Below, piece after piece: positions 44,725-54,340 of a DNA stretch of 64,000 bases (within the stretch, counting starts at the first letter, position 1; each line of letters opens with the position of its first letter). Made by a program: the position numbers and the translations under genes. This DNA is from Bdellovibrio bacteriovorus (GTDB taxonomy: Bacteria; Bdellovibrionota; Bdellovibrionia; Bdellovibrionales; Bdellovibrionaceae): contig NZ_CP020946.1 of the NCBI RefSeq assembly GCF_002208115.1, forward strand, positions 2,976,001-3,040,000. Direction: 5' to 3'. The notes below the pieces were generated by a model. The model did no database searches, had not been told where the DNA came from, and saw only the letters and a program-made list of their open reading frames with translations.

Positions 44725-47301
44725 CCAGTTGTTCCCGATCGCATAGTTGACCTTCAACGGCACTCTTAGTTTCATCACATTTTCCATGATGGAAACCAAC
44801 TGAGGGGAATGTTTCTGCAGATTCTCCTCAAAATCCTCAAAGATCAATTCATCGTGCACCTGCAGCAACATGCGCACGGGCACTTTTTCAAAGACCTCAA
44901 TCATTGCCTTTTTCACCAGGTCACTGGCCGTTCCCTGAATCGGGGCATTGATCGCGGCGCGCTCGCCGAACTTTTTCAATGCCATGTTCTTGGATTGAAG
45001 CTCGTCGATGTAACGGCGGCGACCAAACAATGTTTCGACATAACCTTTTTCGTGGGCTGTTTTTACCGTGCCATCAATATATTCGCGCACGTTTTTAAAG
45101 CGGTTGAAATAGCGATCGATAATATCCTTGGCTTCCGTGCGCGAAATACCCAGGTTTTCCGCCAGACCGAAAGCCCCCTGCCCGTAAGCAATACCAAAGT
45201 TCACGGCTTTGGCAGAACGACGGTGTTCAGCAGTCACATCTTTCAAAGGCACCCCGAACACTTCCGCTGCGGTGGCCGCATGAATGTCGAGGTCTTCAGC
45301 AAAGGCTTTGCACAAGTTCGGGTCTTCGGAAATATGCGCCAGGATGCGCAGTTCAATCTGGGAATAGTCCACCGACAAAAGCTTCATGCGCGGAGCCGCG
45401 ATGAACGCCTTGCGCACCTGCTGGCCGCGCGCAGTACGAATTGGAATATTCTGCAAATTCGGCTGCGTGCTGGAAAGTCGGCCCGTGGTGGTCAGGGCCT
45501 GATTAAAGCTCGTGTGCACACGCTCGTCTTTAGGATCAATCATGGTAGGCAAGGCATCGACGTAAGTGGACTTCAGCTTGGACATTTCACGCCATTGCAA
45601 AACCAGTTTTGCAATCCGATGCTCCAGACCCAACAACACTTCTTCGTCTGTGGAATAGCCGGTTTTTGTTTTTTTCCCGGCAGGCAGGCCCAGTTTTTCA
45701 AACAGGATCACGCCCAGCTGTTTCGGGCTTCCGACGTTAAAGGACTCCCCTGCCGCTTCGTGGATTTGTTTTTCGATTTCGGCGATGTCTTTCGCCAGCT
45801 CTTCACTTTGTTTGGCCAAAAGATCCTTGTCGATGCGAACCCCCAGACGCTCCATGGACAAAAGCACACGGGCCAATGGAAGATCCAGTTCCTGATAAAC
45901 CTTTTCACCCTGCACGGTCTGCAACTGGGATTTCAGGGTTGTGGCAAAATTCAATTGAGCATTGTACAGCTGCGATGGTGAAGCCAGATCCGGCAACACA
46001 TCGGCCATAAAGCGAGTGTAGATCTTGGCAAAATCGGAGGTGTCACCGGCTTTCAGCACGTAAGCCGCCAACTGGGAATCCCAGGCCGCCACCGGAGTTT
46101 TCGCTCCGATCTTGTGCCAGAAGAACTTCAGGTCATAGCCATGCCATTGAACTTGGAAAGTGTCGGTCAACTTCCCCAGATATTCGTGATCAGGGACCTG
46201 GATGATCTGGGACTCAGTTCCGATGAAGACTCCACGCATGTCGCTAAAGCCCCAAAGGCTTTGGTGTTCCGCCAGGAAGTCTGCCAGCTCGCGGGTTGTC
46301 ATGCTTTTTTCAGTGAACTGACGCTCTTCTTTGGCAATCACGACGGTTGGCGCAACATCATCAGCAATACTCAATGGCGCGGAGGGGACCGCCGTCTTGA
46401 TCAACGGACCAGCCGGAGCCTCAGGTGTCGACGCCGTCGGAGTCGTGTCTACAGTTCCAAAAAGACTTTTTTCGAAGGATTTAAAATTCAGCTCATGCAG
46501 GAAGGCACGCAGTTCGTCCGCTTTGAACGGCTTCAGTTTGTAGGCCTCAAGGTCATCCGGCATCGGCACGTCACAGGAAATAGTCACCAGCTTTTTGGAC
46601 AGTAGTGCATTGTCTTTGGAGGCAATCAGCTTTTCACGAACGCTTTTGCTTTCAACTTTGTCGATGTTTTCATAGATGTCTTCGACGTGTTTGAACTGCT
46701 CCAAAAGCTTGATAGCGCCTTTTTCCCCGACACCCTTTACGCCCGGAACGTTGTCCGAAGCATCCCCCACAATCGCCAGATAGTCGATAAACTGATCCGG
46801 GCGCACACCCCACTTTTCAAAGACACCTTCGGCGTTGTAGCGAACACCCTTCATCGTGTCGTACAACGTGACGCCGTCTTCGATCAGCTGGCCGAAGTCT
46901 TTATCGCCGCTGACAATGAACACTTCCATGCCATTGCGACGGCTCCATTTAGTCAATGTCCCGATGATGTCATCGGCCTCGAAGGATTCGACTTCAAATG
47001 CGGGAACTCCCAGCAGGTCCGCCAGTCTTTTGATATAAGGGATTTGTTGGGCCAGTTCGTCCGGCATCTCGGTACGGTGAGCTTTGTAGCCATCGTACAT
47101 GGTTTTTCGGAAAGAGGGTTCTTTGCGGTCATAGCAGAAAACCAGATACTCGGGTTTTTCCTCTTTCAGAAGTTTGATCATCATGGAAAGGAAGCCGTAA
47201 ACGGCGTTGACCGGAACTCCGCTTGGAGACGACAGCGAACGAATCGCGTAGAAAGCGCGAAAGAACATGGCACTGACGTCAATAAGGTAGATTTTCTTCA
47301 T
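44710..47301 (-). CDS. polA: DNA polymerase I
   Basis: 863 residues. 5'-3' nuclease (about 1-265: FRAFYAIRSLSSPSGVPVNA, VSGDKDFGQLIEDGVTLYDT), a 3'-5' exonuclease-like middle (about 330-460) and the polymerase with motif A DYSQIELRILAHISED, motif B RRSAKAVNFGIAYGQGAFGL and motif C LLQVHDELIFE. The middle domain has lost the metal-binding DxE of exonuclease motif I (the segment reads LWGFSDMRGVFIG), so proofreading is probably absent, as in Taq and several other polymerases. It fills gaps and removes primers in replication and repair. ATG start with GGAGG 5 nt upstream. Confidence 0.97.
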   Translation of the reverse strand: MKKIYLIDVSAMFFRAFYAIRSLSSPSGVPVNAVYGFLSMMIKLLKEEKPEYLVFCYDRKEPSFRKTMYDGYKAHRTEMPDELAQQIPYIKRLADLLGVPAFEVESFEADDIIGTLTKWSRRNGMEVFIVSGDKDFGQLIEDGVTLYDTMKGVRYNAEGVFEKWGVRPDQFIDYLAIVGDASDNVPGVKGVGEKGAIKLLEQFKHVEDIYENIDKVESKSVREKLIASKDNALLSKKLVTISCDVPMPDDLEAYKLKPFKADELRAFLHELNFKSFEKSLFGTVDTTPTASTPEAPAGPLIKTAVPSAPLSIADDVAPTVVIAKEERQFTEKSMTTRELADFLAEHQSLWGFSDMRGVFIGTESQIIQVPDHEYLGKLTDTFQVQWHGYDLKFFWHKIGAKTPVAAWDSQLAAYVLKAGDTSDFAKIYTRFMADVLPDLASPSQLYNAQLNFATTLKSQLQTVQGEKVYQELDLPLARVLLSMERLGVRIDKDLLAKQSEELAKDIAEIEKQIHEAAGESFNVGSPKQLGVILFEKLGLPAGKKTKTGYSTDEEVLLGLEHRIAKLVLQWREMSKLKSTYVDALPTMIDPKDERVHTSFNQALTTTGRLSSTQPNLQNIPIRTARGQQVRKAFIAAPRMKLLSVDYSQIELRILAHISEDPNLCKAFAEDLDIHAATAAEVFGVPLKDVTAEHRRSAKAVNFGIAYGQGAFGLAENLGISRTEAKDIIDRYFNRFKNVREYIDGTVKTAHEKGYVETLFGRRRYIDELQSKNMALKKFGERAAINAPIQGTASDLVKKAMIEVFEKVPVRMLLQVHDELIFEDFEENLQKHSPQLVSIMENVMKLRVPLKVNYAIGNNWDEAH

Positions 47302-47364
47302 GAGGGCCTCCGGATGTAAACCAAAGGTCTACACCGCACAGGCCTGAATGTCGATGATTGATGC

Positions 47365-47667
47365 CTATTTCAATTCGGCTTTCACGCGAGTGAAATCGAT
47401 TTGTTCCAGGGCATTTTTATCCAGCTCGTTTTCCGCAGCCGGAGTGTATTTGACTTCATCGCTGCAAGCTTCCGCCTGACGAAGAATGATCTCCAGATCG
47501 CCACGGATGGAGGACTCAACGGAACGGCGTCCTTCTTCCCAAGCTTCGATGTCACCAATTGAACAATGCAAACGACGGGCAAGATCGGATCGGCTCCAGC
47601 CCAAACGCAGGCGGAGGTCACGGAGAGATTCTTTATTCCAATCAAGCTGCTGATTATTATCTAGCAT
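47365..47667 (-). CDS. Small helix-turn-helix (XRE-type) protein
   Basis: 100 residues. The N-terminal half is an XRE-type helix-turn-helix: KESLRDLRLRLGWSRSDLAR, then LHCSIGDIEAWEEGRRSVES. The C-terminal half is acidic and may mediate contacts. Probably a transcription regulator or nucleoid-associated factor. The cysteine in the turn (LHCSIGD) is unusual. ATG start. It is 63 nt upstream of polA on the same strand; co-transcription is possible. No target inferred. Confidence 0.75.
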   Translation of the reverse strand: MLDNNQQLDWNKESLRDLRLRLGWSRSDLARRLHCSIGDIEAWEEGRRSVESSIRGDLEIILRQAEACSDEVKYTPAAENELDKNALEQIDFTRVKAELK

Positions 47668-47766
47668 ATAAACCCCTAGGATTACTTCACAAAGTATCCC
47701 TTTATAGAGCAGGAATACTATTTGTATTATACCCGGAAGACACTGGATAATGCGATGAGTTATGGA

Positions 47767-48072
47767 CTATTGCTCTGGGAATACAAAGACGAGATCGTGT
47801 TCGCCCGCCAGATCCAATTTATCGCGAGCCTGGCGCTCAATAAATGAAGGATCCTTAGCCTGCTTAAGCTGACCGGACAAAGCCGCAATGTTCTGACGCG
47901 TCTGCTGGATCTCAAAAGAGATTCTTTCGAAATCACGGTGCAAACCCCACAGACGGAAGGCGTTTCCATTAAGAACGATGGAAACGGAGAAAATCAGCAA
48001 ACAAACCAGCGCCACCTTCGTGGGACTGTTCAGAAATCGACGTAAACCAACTGCAAACTGTGTGTAAGACAT
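47767..48072 (-). CDS. FtsB/DivIC-like septum protein
   Basis: 101 residues. Short basic N-terminus, one transmembrane helix (about 18-38, TKVALVCLLIFSVSIVLNGN), then a coiled coil (about 45-75, FERISFEIQQTRQNIAALSG) and a family-typical end KDPSFIERQARDKLDLAGEHDLVFVFP, which matches the FtsB/DivIC pattern ARExLGxxxPGExVxxxP loosely. It would join FtsL and FtsQ in the divisome; in Bdellovibrio this matters for the multi-septum division of the filament. ATG start. Confidence 0.82.
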   Translation of the reverse strand: MSYTQFAVGLRRFLNSPTKVALVCLLIFSVSIVLNGNAFRLWGLHRDFERISFEIQQTRQNIAALSGQLKQAKDPSFIERQARDKLDLAGEHDLVFVFPEQ

Positions 48073-48226
48073 GAATCCATTCTAGCTATATACCCAGACG
48101 AAGGCTACAGGACTGAAGCCTAGGTCCAGCCTGATCTTTATAGTTTTTATCAATAGTTCTCATATTTAATATCGATTCGATTTATAAGCCAATTTCACCG
48201 ATCTTAGTGAAAGCAAGAGAGGTGTT

Positions 48227-48712
48227 ATGAGAACGTGGGCAGACTATCTAAAAACAGCACAAACCGAAGATCCGGTTTTCGATGCTGTTCGCCAAAACGA
48301 CTACAATCAAGTTATGACTTATCTGAAGAATCTGGGGAATCCCGATCTGAAAAATCACAAGGGTCATTCCCTGCTGATGCTCGCCGCCTATAACGGCCAC
48401 CTTTCCCTGGTCAGCCTGCTGATCTCTTGTCGAGCGGATGTCAATTCGCGTGACAACAGTGGCAATACCATATTGATGGGCGTGGCTTTTAAAGGTCACG
48501 ACAAGGTCGCCCGCCAGTTGTTACGAGCCGGTGCAGACCTGAACGCACGAAATCCGAAAGGACAGACCGCCCTGAGTTTTGCCGAGGCCTTTGGCCGCGA
48601 TGACCTAGTACGCCTGTTCAATGAGCTTCAATCCGAACCCCCTGCCCAAGGATCACGCTTCTGGCGCCGTCTGCAGGCTTTATCCCAATTCTTCATCCCC
48701 GCACGAGGTTAA
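48227..48712 (+). CDS. Ankyrin-repeat protein linked to catalase
   Basis: 161 residues with about three to four ankyrin repeats from residue 20 (e.g. KGHSLLMLAAYNGHLSLVSL, DNSGNTILMGVAFKGHDKVA, NPKGQTALSFAEAFGRDDLV). No signal peptide, so cytosolic. The catalase gene follows after 3 nt. Ankyrin genes sit next to catalase genes in other bacteria (Pseudomonas ankB; Campylobacter Cj1386, reported to help deliver haem to KatA), so a chaperone-like role in catalase maturation is likely. ATG start with GAGAGG 6 nt upstream; the 150-nt leader is AT-rich and probably holds the promoter. Confidence 0.88.
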   Translation: MRTWADYLKTAQTEDPVFDAVRQNDYNQVMTYLKNLGNPDLKNHKGHSLLMLAAYNGHLSLVSLLISCRADVNSRDNSGNTILMGVAFKGHDKVARQLLRAGADLNARNPKGQTALSFAEAFGRDDLVRLFNELQSEPPAQGSRFWRRLQALSQFFIPARG

Positions 48713-48715
48713 TTT

Positions 48716-50149
48716 ATGAAAAAGACACTAACAACATCCGCAGGTATTCCCGTTTCTGAAAATCAGCACAGCCTCACTTCCGGCCCCCGCGGACCGGTGG
48801 CTTTGCAGGACTATCACCTGATTGAAAAACTGGCGCACTTCAACCGCGAGCGCATCCCCGAGCGCGTGGTTCACGCCAAAGGCTCTGGCGCCTATGGTAC
48901 CTTCACCGTCACCCATGACATCACCCGCTTCACGAAAGCGGCGATCTTTTCAAAGATCGGCAAAAAAACGGAAGCTTTCCTGCGCTTTTCCACGGTGGCT
49001 GGTGAAAAGGGTTCTGCCGACACCGAACGCGACCCCCGTGGCTTTGCCTTGAAGTTCTATACCGAAGAAGGCAACTGGGACATTGTCGGCAACAACACGC
49101 CCGTGTTCTTTGAACGTGATCCTTTGAAGTTCCCCGACTTTATCCACTCGCAAAAGCGCGATCCGCAGACGGGATACAAAAACCCGGTACGCATGTGGGA
49201 TTACTGGTCAAAAGCTCCCGAGGCCCTGCACCAGATCACGATCCTATTCAGTGATCGTGGCATCCCGGATGGATATCGTTTTATGAATGGATACGGCAGC
49301 CACACATTCAGCTTTATCAACGACAAGAATGAACGTGTGTGGGTGAAGTTCCATTTCAAATCCATGCAAGGAATCAAAAACCTTTCTGTCGCCAAAGCAA
49401 CCGAGCTGGCGGGATCTGATCCGGATTATGCCGGTCGCGATCTATTCGAGGCGATTGAAAGAAAAGAATTCCCGCGCTGGGCGCTGAAGGTGCAGATCAT
49501 GACCGAACGTCAGGCCGAACAATTCCGCTTTGATCCGTTTGACCTTACCAAGGTGTGGCCGCACAGCGAGTTCCCGTTGATGGATGTGGGGATTCTTGAA
49601 CTGAACAGAAATCCGGAAAACTACTTTGCTGAAGTCGAACAAGCCGCCTTTTCACCAAGCAACGTCCCGCCGGGCGTAGGCTTTTCACCGGACAAGATGC
49701 TGCAAGGACGCCTATTCGCCTATCCGGATGCACAACGCTATCGCCTGGGTGTGAACTATCAGTACCTGCCCGTGAATCGCCCGCATTCGGAAGTAAACAG
49801 CTATCACCGCGACGGCAGCATGAGGTTCGACGGCAACGGCGGAAGACAGGACAACTACGAACCCAATGGCTTTGGCGGGCCCGCACAGAACGAAAGCTTC
49901 AAAGAGCCTGCCCTGAGCTTATCAGGCACGCTGGATCGCCATGATTCCCATAAGGACAATGACGACTTCACGCAAGCCGGAAACTTGTATCGAATGCTCA
50001 GTGAAGAAGAAAAAGACAGATTAACCACAAACATCGCAGGCACGATGAAAACCATTTCAGAGTACCTGCAGACCAAAAACATAGAACACTTCAAAAGATG
50101 CGACCCGGATTATGGCGGCCGCATCGCCGCCAAATTGGGATTAGACTAA
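48716..50149 (+). CDS. katA: Monofunctional haem catalase (small-subunit, clade 3 type)
   Basis: 477 residues, typical of small-subunit catalases. It splits hydrogen peroxide into water and oxygen. Active-site His53 lies in [13 protein letters not shown], the partner Asn in GNNTPVFF, and the haem-ligand Tyr in [14 protein letters not shown]. The proximal helix, [20 protein letters not shown] segment and C-terminal helices are complete. ATG start 3 nt after the ankyrin stop, so the two are translated from one message. Protection against peroxide during growth inside prey is a reasonable role. Confidence 0.97.
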   Translation: MKKTLTTSAGIPVSENQHSLTSGPRGPVALQDYHLIEKLAHFNRERIPERVVHAKGSGAYGTFTVTHDITRFTKAAIFSKIGKKTEAFLRFSTVAGEKGSADTERDPRGFALKFYTEEGNWDIVGNNTPVFFERDPLKFPDFIHSQKRDPQTGYKNPVRMWDYWSKAPEALHQITILFSDRGIPDGYRFMNGYGSHTFSFINDKNERVWVKFHFKSMQGIKNLSVAKATELAGSDPDYAGRDLFEAIERKEFPRWALKVQIMTERQAEQFRFDPFDLTKVWPHSEFPLMDVGILELNRNPENYFAEVEQAAFSPSNVPPGVGFSPDKMLQGRLFAYPDAQRYRLGVNYQYLPVNRPHSEVNSYHRDGSMRFDGNGGRQDNYEPNGFGGPAQNESFKEPALSLSGTLDRHDSHKDNDDFTQAGNLYRMLSEEEKDRLTTNIAGTMKTISEYLQTKNIEHFKRCDPDYGGRIAAKLGLD

Positions 50150-50151
50150 CG

Positions 50152-50188
50152 AAAGGGCTCGTTGCACAACTTGCGCAACGGGCCTTTT
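50152..50188. terminator. Bidirectional terminator between katA and the cupin gene
   Basis: AAAGGGCTCGTTGC pairs with GCGCAACGGGCCTTTT apart from small mismatches; the arms end in A- and T-runs, so it can work in both directions. It starts 2 nt after the katA stop and touches the cupin stop. Confidence 0.75.
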
Positions 50189-50564
50189 AACCATAAACGA
50201 CATCGGATTGCTCAAGACGACAACGAATCAGAACGAACTCGGCCACCTCACTGGATTGATTAGAAATAAAATGTGGCAACCCACTTTGTGCCTTAAAGCA
50301 AGCACTGTCACCGACCAGCAAGGTCAGCTCTTCGGAACCTTCCTTAGCAACGACACAGCCTTTGGTAACGAAAACCACTTCATCCGTGGCGTTATGAAAG
50401 TGAGGCGCCGATGAAGCCTTCCCAGGCCCCAATATCTCATGAGAAATAAAAAGCCCCTGAACCCCCAAAGCACCTGAAATCACCGACGACAAGGAAAACT
50501 CCTCACCCGTCTTCGACGACGTCAACTGACGAAAACTTCTATCGGCTAATCTATTTATTTCCAT
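50187..50564 (-). CDS. Cupin-domain protein
   Basis: 125 residues, one cupin barrel. Motif 1: APHFHNATDEVVFVTKGCVV with two His and the Glu-like position; motif 2: GLPHFISNQSSEVAEFVLI with the third His. Such proteins bind a metal and act as dioxygenases, isomerases or sensors; the substrate cannot be told. The metal-binding set looks like H-x-H-x5-E plus H. ATG start. Convergent with katA. Confidence 0.8.
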   Translation of the reverse strand: MEINRLADRSFRQLTSSKTGEEFSLSSVISGALGVQGLFISHEILGPGKASSAPHFHNATDEVVFVTKGCVVAKEGSEELTLLVGDSACFKAQSGLPHFISNQSSEVAEFVLIRCRLEQSDVVYG

Positions 50565-50612
50565 CTAAGTATCCTCAACAAAAAAACTTACGAACACTCC
50601 CTCCCAAAACGC

Positions 50613-50639
50613 AAAAAAGCCCGCCAAAGGCGAGCTTTT
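50613..50639 (-). terminator. Rho-independent terminator downstream of eno
   Basis: AAAAGCTCGCC/GGCGGGCTTTTTT hairpin with a TTT loop and T-run on the minus strand, about 160 nt after the eno stop. The structured element at 50675-50791 lies between stop and terminator, so it is part of the eno 3' UTR. Confidence 0.85.
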
Positions 50640-50674
50640 GAGCCAGTCCCCCAAAGCCACCCCAAAACCAAGGT

Positions 50675-50791
50675 CGCTCAAAAGGGTTCGAATGCAAGGC
50701 GGAGGGTTCTCTCCGAAACGGAGGCGTGCTCCAAGCACGTCGGAGAGAAGGAGAGAGCCCGACAACGAAGTCAGTCGGACCCTTTTCAGCG
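50675..50791. repeat. Highly structured 3'-UTR element of eno
   Basis: Outer arms 50675-50690 and 50776-50791 pair over 16 nt with two exceptions. Inside are a 9-bp stem TTCTCTCCG/CGGAGAGAA (50707-50715/50741-50749) that itself encloses CGTGCT/AGCACG (50725-50730/50734-50739), and a 5-bp stem CCGAC/GTCGG (50759-50763/50774-50778). The result is a multi-branched fold far larger than a terminator. It starts 6 nt past the eno stop. Confidence 0.6.
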
Positions 50792-50796
50792 GCCGC

Positions 50797-52065
50797 CTAT
50801 CGGAAGGCGGCTTTGTCCCAGTATAGGCCCATACCACCCAAGTCTTCTTCGATACGAAGAAGCTGGTTGTACTTCGCCGTTCTTTCACCACGGCACAAGC
50901 TGCCTGTTTTGATCTGATGACAGTTCAAGCCTACAGCCAGATCTGCGATCGTCACATCTTCAGTTTCACCAGAGCGGTGGGACATGATTGTGCGGAATTT
51001 ATTACGTTGAGCCAGGTTCACAGCTTCGTAAGTCTCAGTCAAAGTACCGATTTGGTTTACTTTCACCAACAAAGCATTACCCGCTTTTTTCTCAAGACCC
51101 ATGCGCAGACGTTTTGGATTGGTCACGAACAAATCGTCACCGATCAACTGCATCGTCGAGCCCATTTGAGCTGTGGACTGAACCCAGGAATCCCAGTCGT
51201 CTTCCGCGAAGCCGTCTTCGATGGAAACCAGAGGATATTTCTCTGCCCAGGATTTGTAGATGCCAAGAAGTTCGGTCGGGCTGATGTGACCACCCTGCCA
51301 TTCGTATTTGCCTTCTTTGAACATTTCAGTTGCAGCCACGTCCAACGCCAGGAACACGTTCTGACCTGGATCGTAACCCGCGTCCACGATGGCGTTCATC
51401 AGCAAATCAAGAGCTTCCTGATTGGAGCCCAATTTCGGAGCAAAGCCACCTTCGTCACCTACGGCTGTGGAAAGACCTTTTTTCGCCAGGATCTTTTTCA
51501 AAGTGTGGAAGATCTCAGTACCTGCACGCAGGGACTCAGCGTAAGAGTTGTTCACAGTTGGAACGATCATGAATTCCTGAATGTCCAAACCGTTGTTCGC
51601 GTGCGCGCCCCCGTTGAGAACGTTCATCAATGGAACCGGTAAGCGAGAAGCCTGGGAACCACCAACGTAACGATACAAAGGCAAACGGCAGTCTTGCGCC
51701 GCTGCTTTTGCAACTGCCAAAGACACACCCAGGATTGCATTCGCGCCCAGATTGGATTTGTTTTCAGTGCCGTCGATGTCGCGCAGAATTTTGTCGATGT
51801 AAACCTGCTCAGTTGCCTGAAGGCCCACGATCTCTGGAGCGATTTTTTCGCGAACATTGTCGACAGCTTTGTAAACGCCTTTACCCAGGAAACGGTTTTT
51901 GTCGCCATCGCGAAGCTCGCAAGCTTCGTGCGCGCCAGTGGAGGCACCAGATGGAACTGCTGCGCGGCCGGTGTTGCCGTCAGCCGTTGTAACTTCAACC
52001 TCTACAGTCGGGTTTCCACGGCTGTCCAGGATTTCACGAGAGATGACACTGATGATTTCAGACAT
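50797..52065 (-). CDS. eno: Enolase
   Basis: 422 residues. Converts 2-phosphoglycerate to phosphoenolpyruvate; often also part of the RNA degradosome. The opening [34 protein letters not shown], metal-binding regions [12 protein letters not shown] and [10 protein letters not shown], catalytic Lys in [13 protein letters not shown] and the signature [19 protein letters not shown] are all intact. ATG start with AAGGA upstream; its start overlaps the end of the preceding gene (52058-53083) by 8 nt, so they are probably co-transcribed. Confidence 0.98.
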   Translation of the reverse strand: MSEIISVISREILDSRGNPTVEVEVTTADGNTGRAAVPSGASTGAHEACELRDGDKNRFLGKGVYKAVDNVREKIAPEIVGLQATEQVYIDKILRDIDGTENKSNLGANAILGVSLAVAKAAAQDCRLPLYRYVGGSQASRLPVPLMNVLNGGAHANNGLDIQEFMIVPTVNNSYAESLRAGTEIFHTLKKILAKKGLSTAVGDEGGFAPKLGSNQEALDLLMNAIVDAGYDPGQNVFLALDVAATEMFKEGKYEWQGGHISPTELLGIYKSWAEKYPLVSIEDGFAEDDWDSWVQSTAQMGSTMQLIGDDLFVTNPKRLRMGLEKKAGNALLVKVNQIGTLTETYEAVNLAQRNKFRTIMSHRSGETEDVTIADLAVGLNCHQIKTGSLCRGERTAKYNQLLRIEEDLGGMGLYWDKAAFR

Positions 52066-53083
52066 GTTGATTTCCTTCTTTCTCGGCGTTTTTATTCATC
52101 GTTTTCTTAACCAGATCCATGCTTTCAAAGACAGTGCGCGGGTACTGGGTTTTTACAAACTCCCAGTCAACGCGTCTCATGGCCTCTTTCACTGCCGGGG
52201 TCATTTTCCCCTGGGCCGCAAGCATGGTGATCAGTTGCTGGGCGCGCACCATATAGTCATGCAGACGCGCCAGATTCTGACTTAAAACATAGCCCGGAGT
52301 TTCGCTGTCGAAATTCAGGTGGGACAAAGAGCCTTCGTGAGGCAGCAGCGAAGACGCTGCATTCTCTGGCACTTCCGCCTGAACGCCGGTGGCGGACTTC
52401 AGATTCTGTTTTTCAATTGTACGGATTCTTTCCTCAAGGTCACCGACATATTTCTGAAGATCTTCACGCTCACGCTGGGTGCGCTGAAGATCATCGATCA
52501 GACTTTGGAACAAGGCCGGGCTGACCTGATGGCCGACCGATTCACTGAAGATCGAACTTTGCTGGGTCGACCAGTTCAACTGAATGGTGATGCCTTCCCA
52601 GTGACAAACCGCCGCCGGCTGACCGACGTAAACCGGCAGGGACTCGAACGCGGCCTTCAGGTAAGTCGTCACCAGCGGATATTGTTCTGCCGGCAAAGGC
52701 AGATCAAACGAGATGCTGGCTTCATCACGGCGAAGATTTTCAATCGGTGGTTTTGGAGAGATAAAGTAAGAAAGGAACTGCTCAGGCTGGTTAAAGATTT
52801 CCTGAGGATGCGGCATCATGCGCAGAACGCTGTCCAGCACTCCCCACGCACGCAACTCCGGCCCTTCATGTCCCGCACGCTGCAGAATGTTTTCTTCTCG
52901 CTTCAGCGGAAGTCGCAGGACGGTTTCCAGAAAGTTTTCCATTTCAGGCGCAGTCATCCAATAAGACGAGTCTTTGAGCAATTCCATCGGAAGATGGATC
53001 TGCTCATACAGCGGGCTGAGGTCTTCGCCTTGCTGCTCCAGAACGGTTAAAACTGCGTTTGAAATCTTACAACTAAAGTGCAC
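52058..53083 (-). CDS. Conserved protein with a central coiled coil, upstream of eno
   Basis: 341 residues, no signal peptide or membrane helix. N-terminal part (about 1-180) is a mixed fold with a helical start [20 protein letters not shown] resembling the arabinose-binding-like (AraC N-terminal or haem-NO-associated) signal domain; then a coiled coil (about 205-240, [20 protein letters not shown]) and a helical C-terminus ending in basic residues. Possibly a cytosolic signalling or scaffold protein. GTG start at 53083 without a strong ribosome site. Function unknown. Confidence 0.65.
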   Translation of the reverse strand: MHFSCKISNAVLTVLEQQGEDLSPLYEQIHLPMELLKDSSYWMTAPEMENFLETVLRLPLKREENILQRAGHEGPELRAWGVLDSVLRMMPHPQEIFNQPEQFLSYFISPKPPIENLRRDEASISFDLPLPAEQYPLVTTYLKAAFESLPVYVGQPAAVCHWEGITIQLNWSTQQSSIFSESVGHQVSPALFQSLIDDLQRTQREREDLQKYVGDLEERIRTIEKQNLKSATGVQAEVPENAASSLLPHEGSLSHLNFDSETPGYVLSQNLARLHDYMVRAQQLITMLAAQGKMTPAVKEAMRRVDWEFVKTQYPRTVFESMDLVKKTMNKNAEKEGNQHV

Positions 53084-53143
53084 GAAGAAGGTCTTAGCCT
53101 AGTTTTTCCACTCTTTAAACACAAAAAAACGAACGATATTTCA

Positions 53144-53155
53144 CTCTGCGCAGAG
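53144..53155. repeat. Perfect 12-bp palindrome between cpaF and the upstream control region of 52058-53083
   Basis: CTCTGCGCAGAG is self-complementary and overlaps a second small hairpin (CGCAG/CTGCG). It lies about 60 nt upstream of the gene at 52058-53083, where an operator could be. The intergenic stretch 53084-53209 holds nothing else except the terminator-like motif at its right end. Confidence 0.35.
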
Positions 53156-53189
53156 CAGCTGCGTTATAGGATTGACGCGGCGTAGATGT

Positions 53190-53210
53190 AAAAAGTCACC
53201 AGGCACCTTT
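53190..53210 (-). terminator. Possible terminator at the cpaF stop
   Basis: AAAAGGTGCC/TGGTGACTTTTT on the minus strand is a near-palindrome with an A-run and T-run at its ends; the stem contains a mismatch and G-U pairs, and it touches the cpaF stop codon. Confidence 0.4.
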
Positions 53211-54316
53211 TAGGCTACTTTTGCGAATTTGGATTTTGGGAAGGGAAGATTATTGTCGATGATCTCTTCCATGAACGACGGCACGTTGCCTGTGGGCTGG
53301 AGTTTTCCTTCCAGGGTTCCGTCGGGACGGCGTGTTAGACGGGACATTTCAAAGATCGGGATCACGTTGTATGAACCATCCGCACTGAATCCGCGCACTT
53401 CGCTGATTGCTGCGATACGGCGAGATCCGTCCGAAAAACGTGAGACCTGGATAATAATTTCAATCGCCGAAGACACCTGAGAACGCAAAGCCTTCTCACT
53501 GATCTTCGCATCGCCCCCTTGGGCAAGAGCTTCCAAACGCACAATCGCATCTTCCGGCGTGTTGGCGTGGACCGTTCCCATACATCCCTTGTGACCGGTA
53601 TTCATGGCGTTCAGCAGCTCCATGGCTTCACTGGAACGAACCTCCCCGACGATAATTCGGTCGGGACGCAAACGCAGAGCGGACTTCAAAAGATCCTTGA
53701 TCGTGACTTCACCCTTACCCATGGCATCGGCCTGGCGGGTTTCAAACATCACCACATGCTCGTAATCAACCTGCAGCTCGGAGGAGTCTTCAATCACCAT
53801 CACGCGCTGACCTTTCGGAATGCGCGTGCACAAAAGTGAAAGCAATGTTGTTTTACCGGAACCCGTACCACCGCTGACAATGATGTTTTTTCCCAGGAAC
53901 ATGCAGATGTCCAGGAAACGGGCCCCGTCCTCGGTGATCGCACCAAAGCGGATATAGTCAGCAAAAGTGATTTTGTTGTTCGTGAATTTACGAATGGAAA
54001 GTGTCGTGCCCTTGCGAGACATCGGCGGGATCACCGCCGCGATACGGGAACCATCCGGAAGACGCGCGTCCAGACGAGGCGATTCGTCGTCGATACGTCG
54101 ACCCACGCTTTGCGCGATGCTGTTCACCGCCGCACGCAGATCATCCTCTGACGGAAAAGACTCGGAAACCCTTTCGAGCTTACCCTTTCTTTCCACGAAG
54201 ATTTCTTTATGGCCATTGATAAGAATTTCGGACACACCCTTGTCATCCAGGTATTTCGCAACAGGACCGAGATTCTGCTGAATGGTCTGTTTGAAAACGT
54301 TCGACTGGTCAGACAT
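53210..54316 (-). CDS. cpaF: CpaF/TadA-type secretion ATPase
   Basis: 368 residues. Hexameric ATPase of Tad (Flp) pilus or type IV secretion-like systems. N-terminal domain ([40 protein letters not shown]), Walker [19 protein letters not shown], Asp box [13 protein letters not shown], Walker [21 protein letters not shown] and His box [20 protein letters not shown] are complete. ATG with GAGGAAAGG upstream. No tadB/tadC, pilin or secretin gene is next to it, so it works with a remote system or alone. Neighbours upstream on the strand are a cupredoxin-like and a 92-residue protein. Confidence 0.93.
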   Translation of the reverse strand: MSDQSNVFKQTIQQNLGPVAKYLDDKGVSEILINGHKEIFVERKGKLERVSESFPSEDDLRAAVNSIAQSVGRRIDDESPRLDARLPDGSRIAAVIPPMSRKGTTLSIRKFTNNKITFADYIRFGAITEDGARFLDICMFLGKNIIVSGGTGSGKTTLLSLLCTRIPKGQRVMVIEDSSELQVDYEHVVMFETRQADAMGKGEVTIKDLLKSALRLRPDRIIVGEVRSSEAMELLNAMNTGHKGCMGTVHANTPEDAIVRLEALAQGGDAKISEKALRSQVSSAIEIIIQVSRFSDGSRRIAAISEVRGFSADGSYNVIPIFEMSRLTRRPDGTLEGKLQPTGNVPSFMEEIIDNNLPFPKSKFAKVA

Positions 54317-54340
54317 GGGTGCCTTTCCTCAGATAAAAAA

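Noticed and set aside
44809-45981. 390-codon plus-strand frame over polA
   Set aside because: Antisense to the polymerase domain, which has all motifs intact.
50565-50891. 108-codon minus-strand frame downstream of eno
   Set aside because: Overlaps the eno C-terminus in another frame and spans the structured 3' element and terminator.
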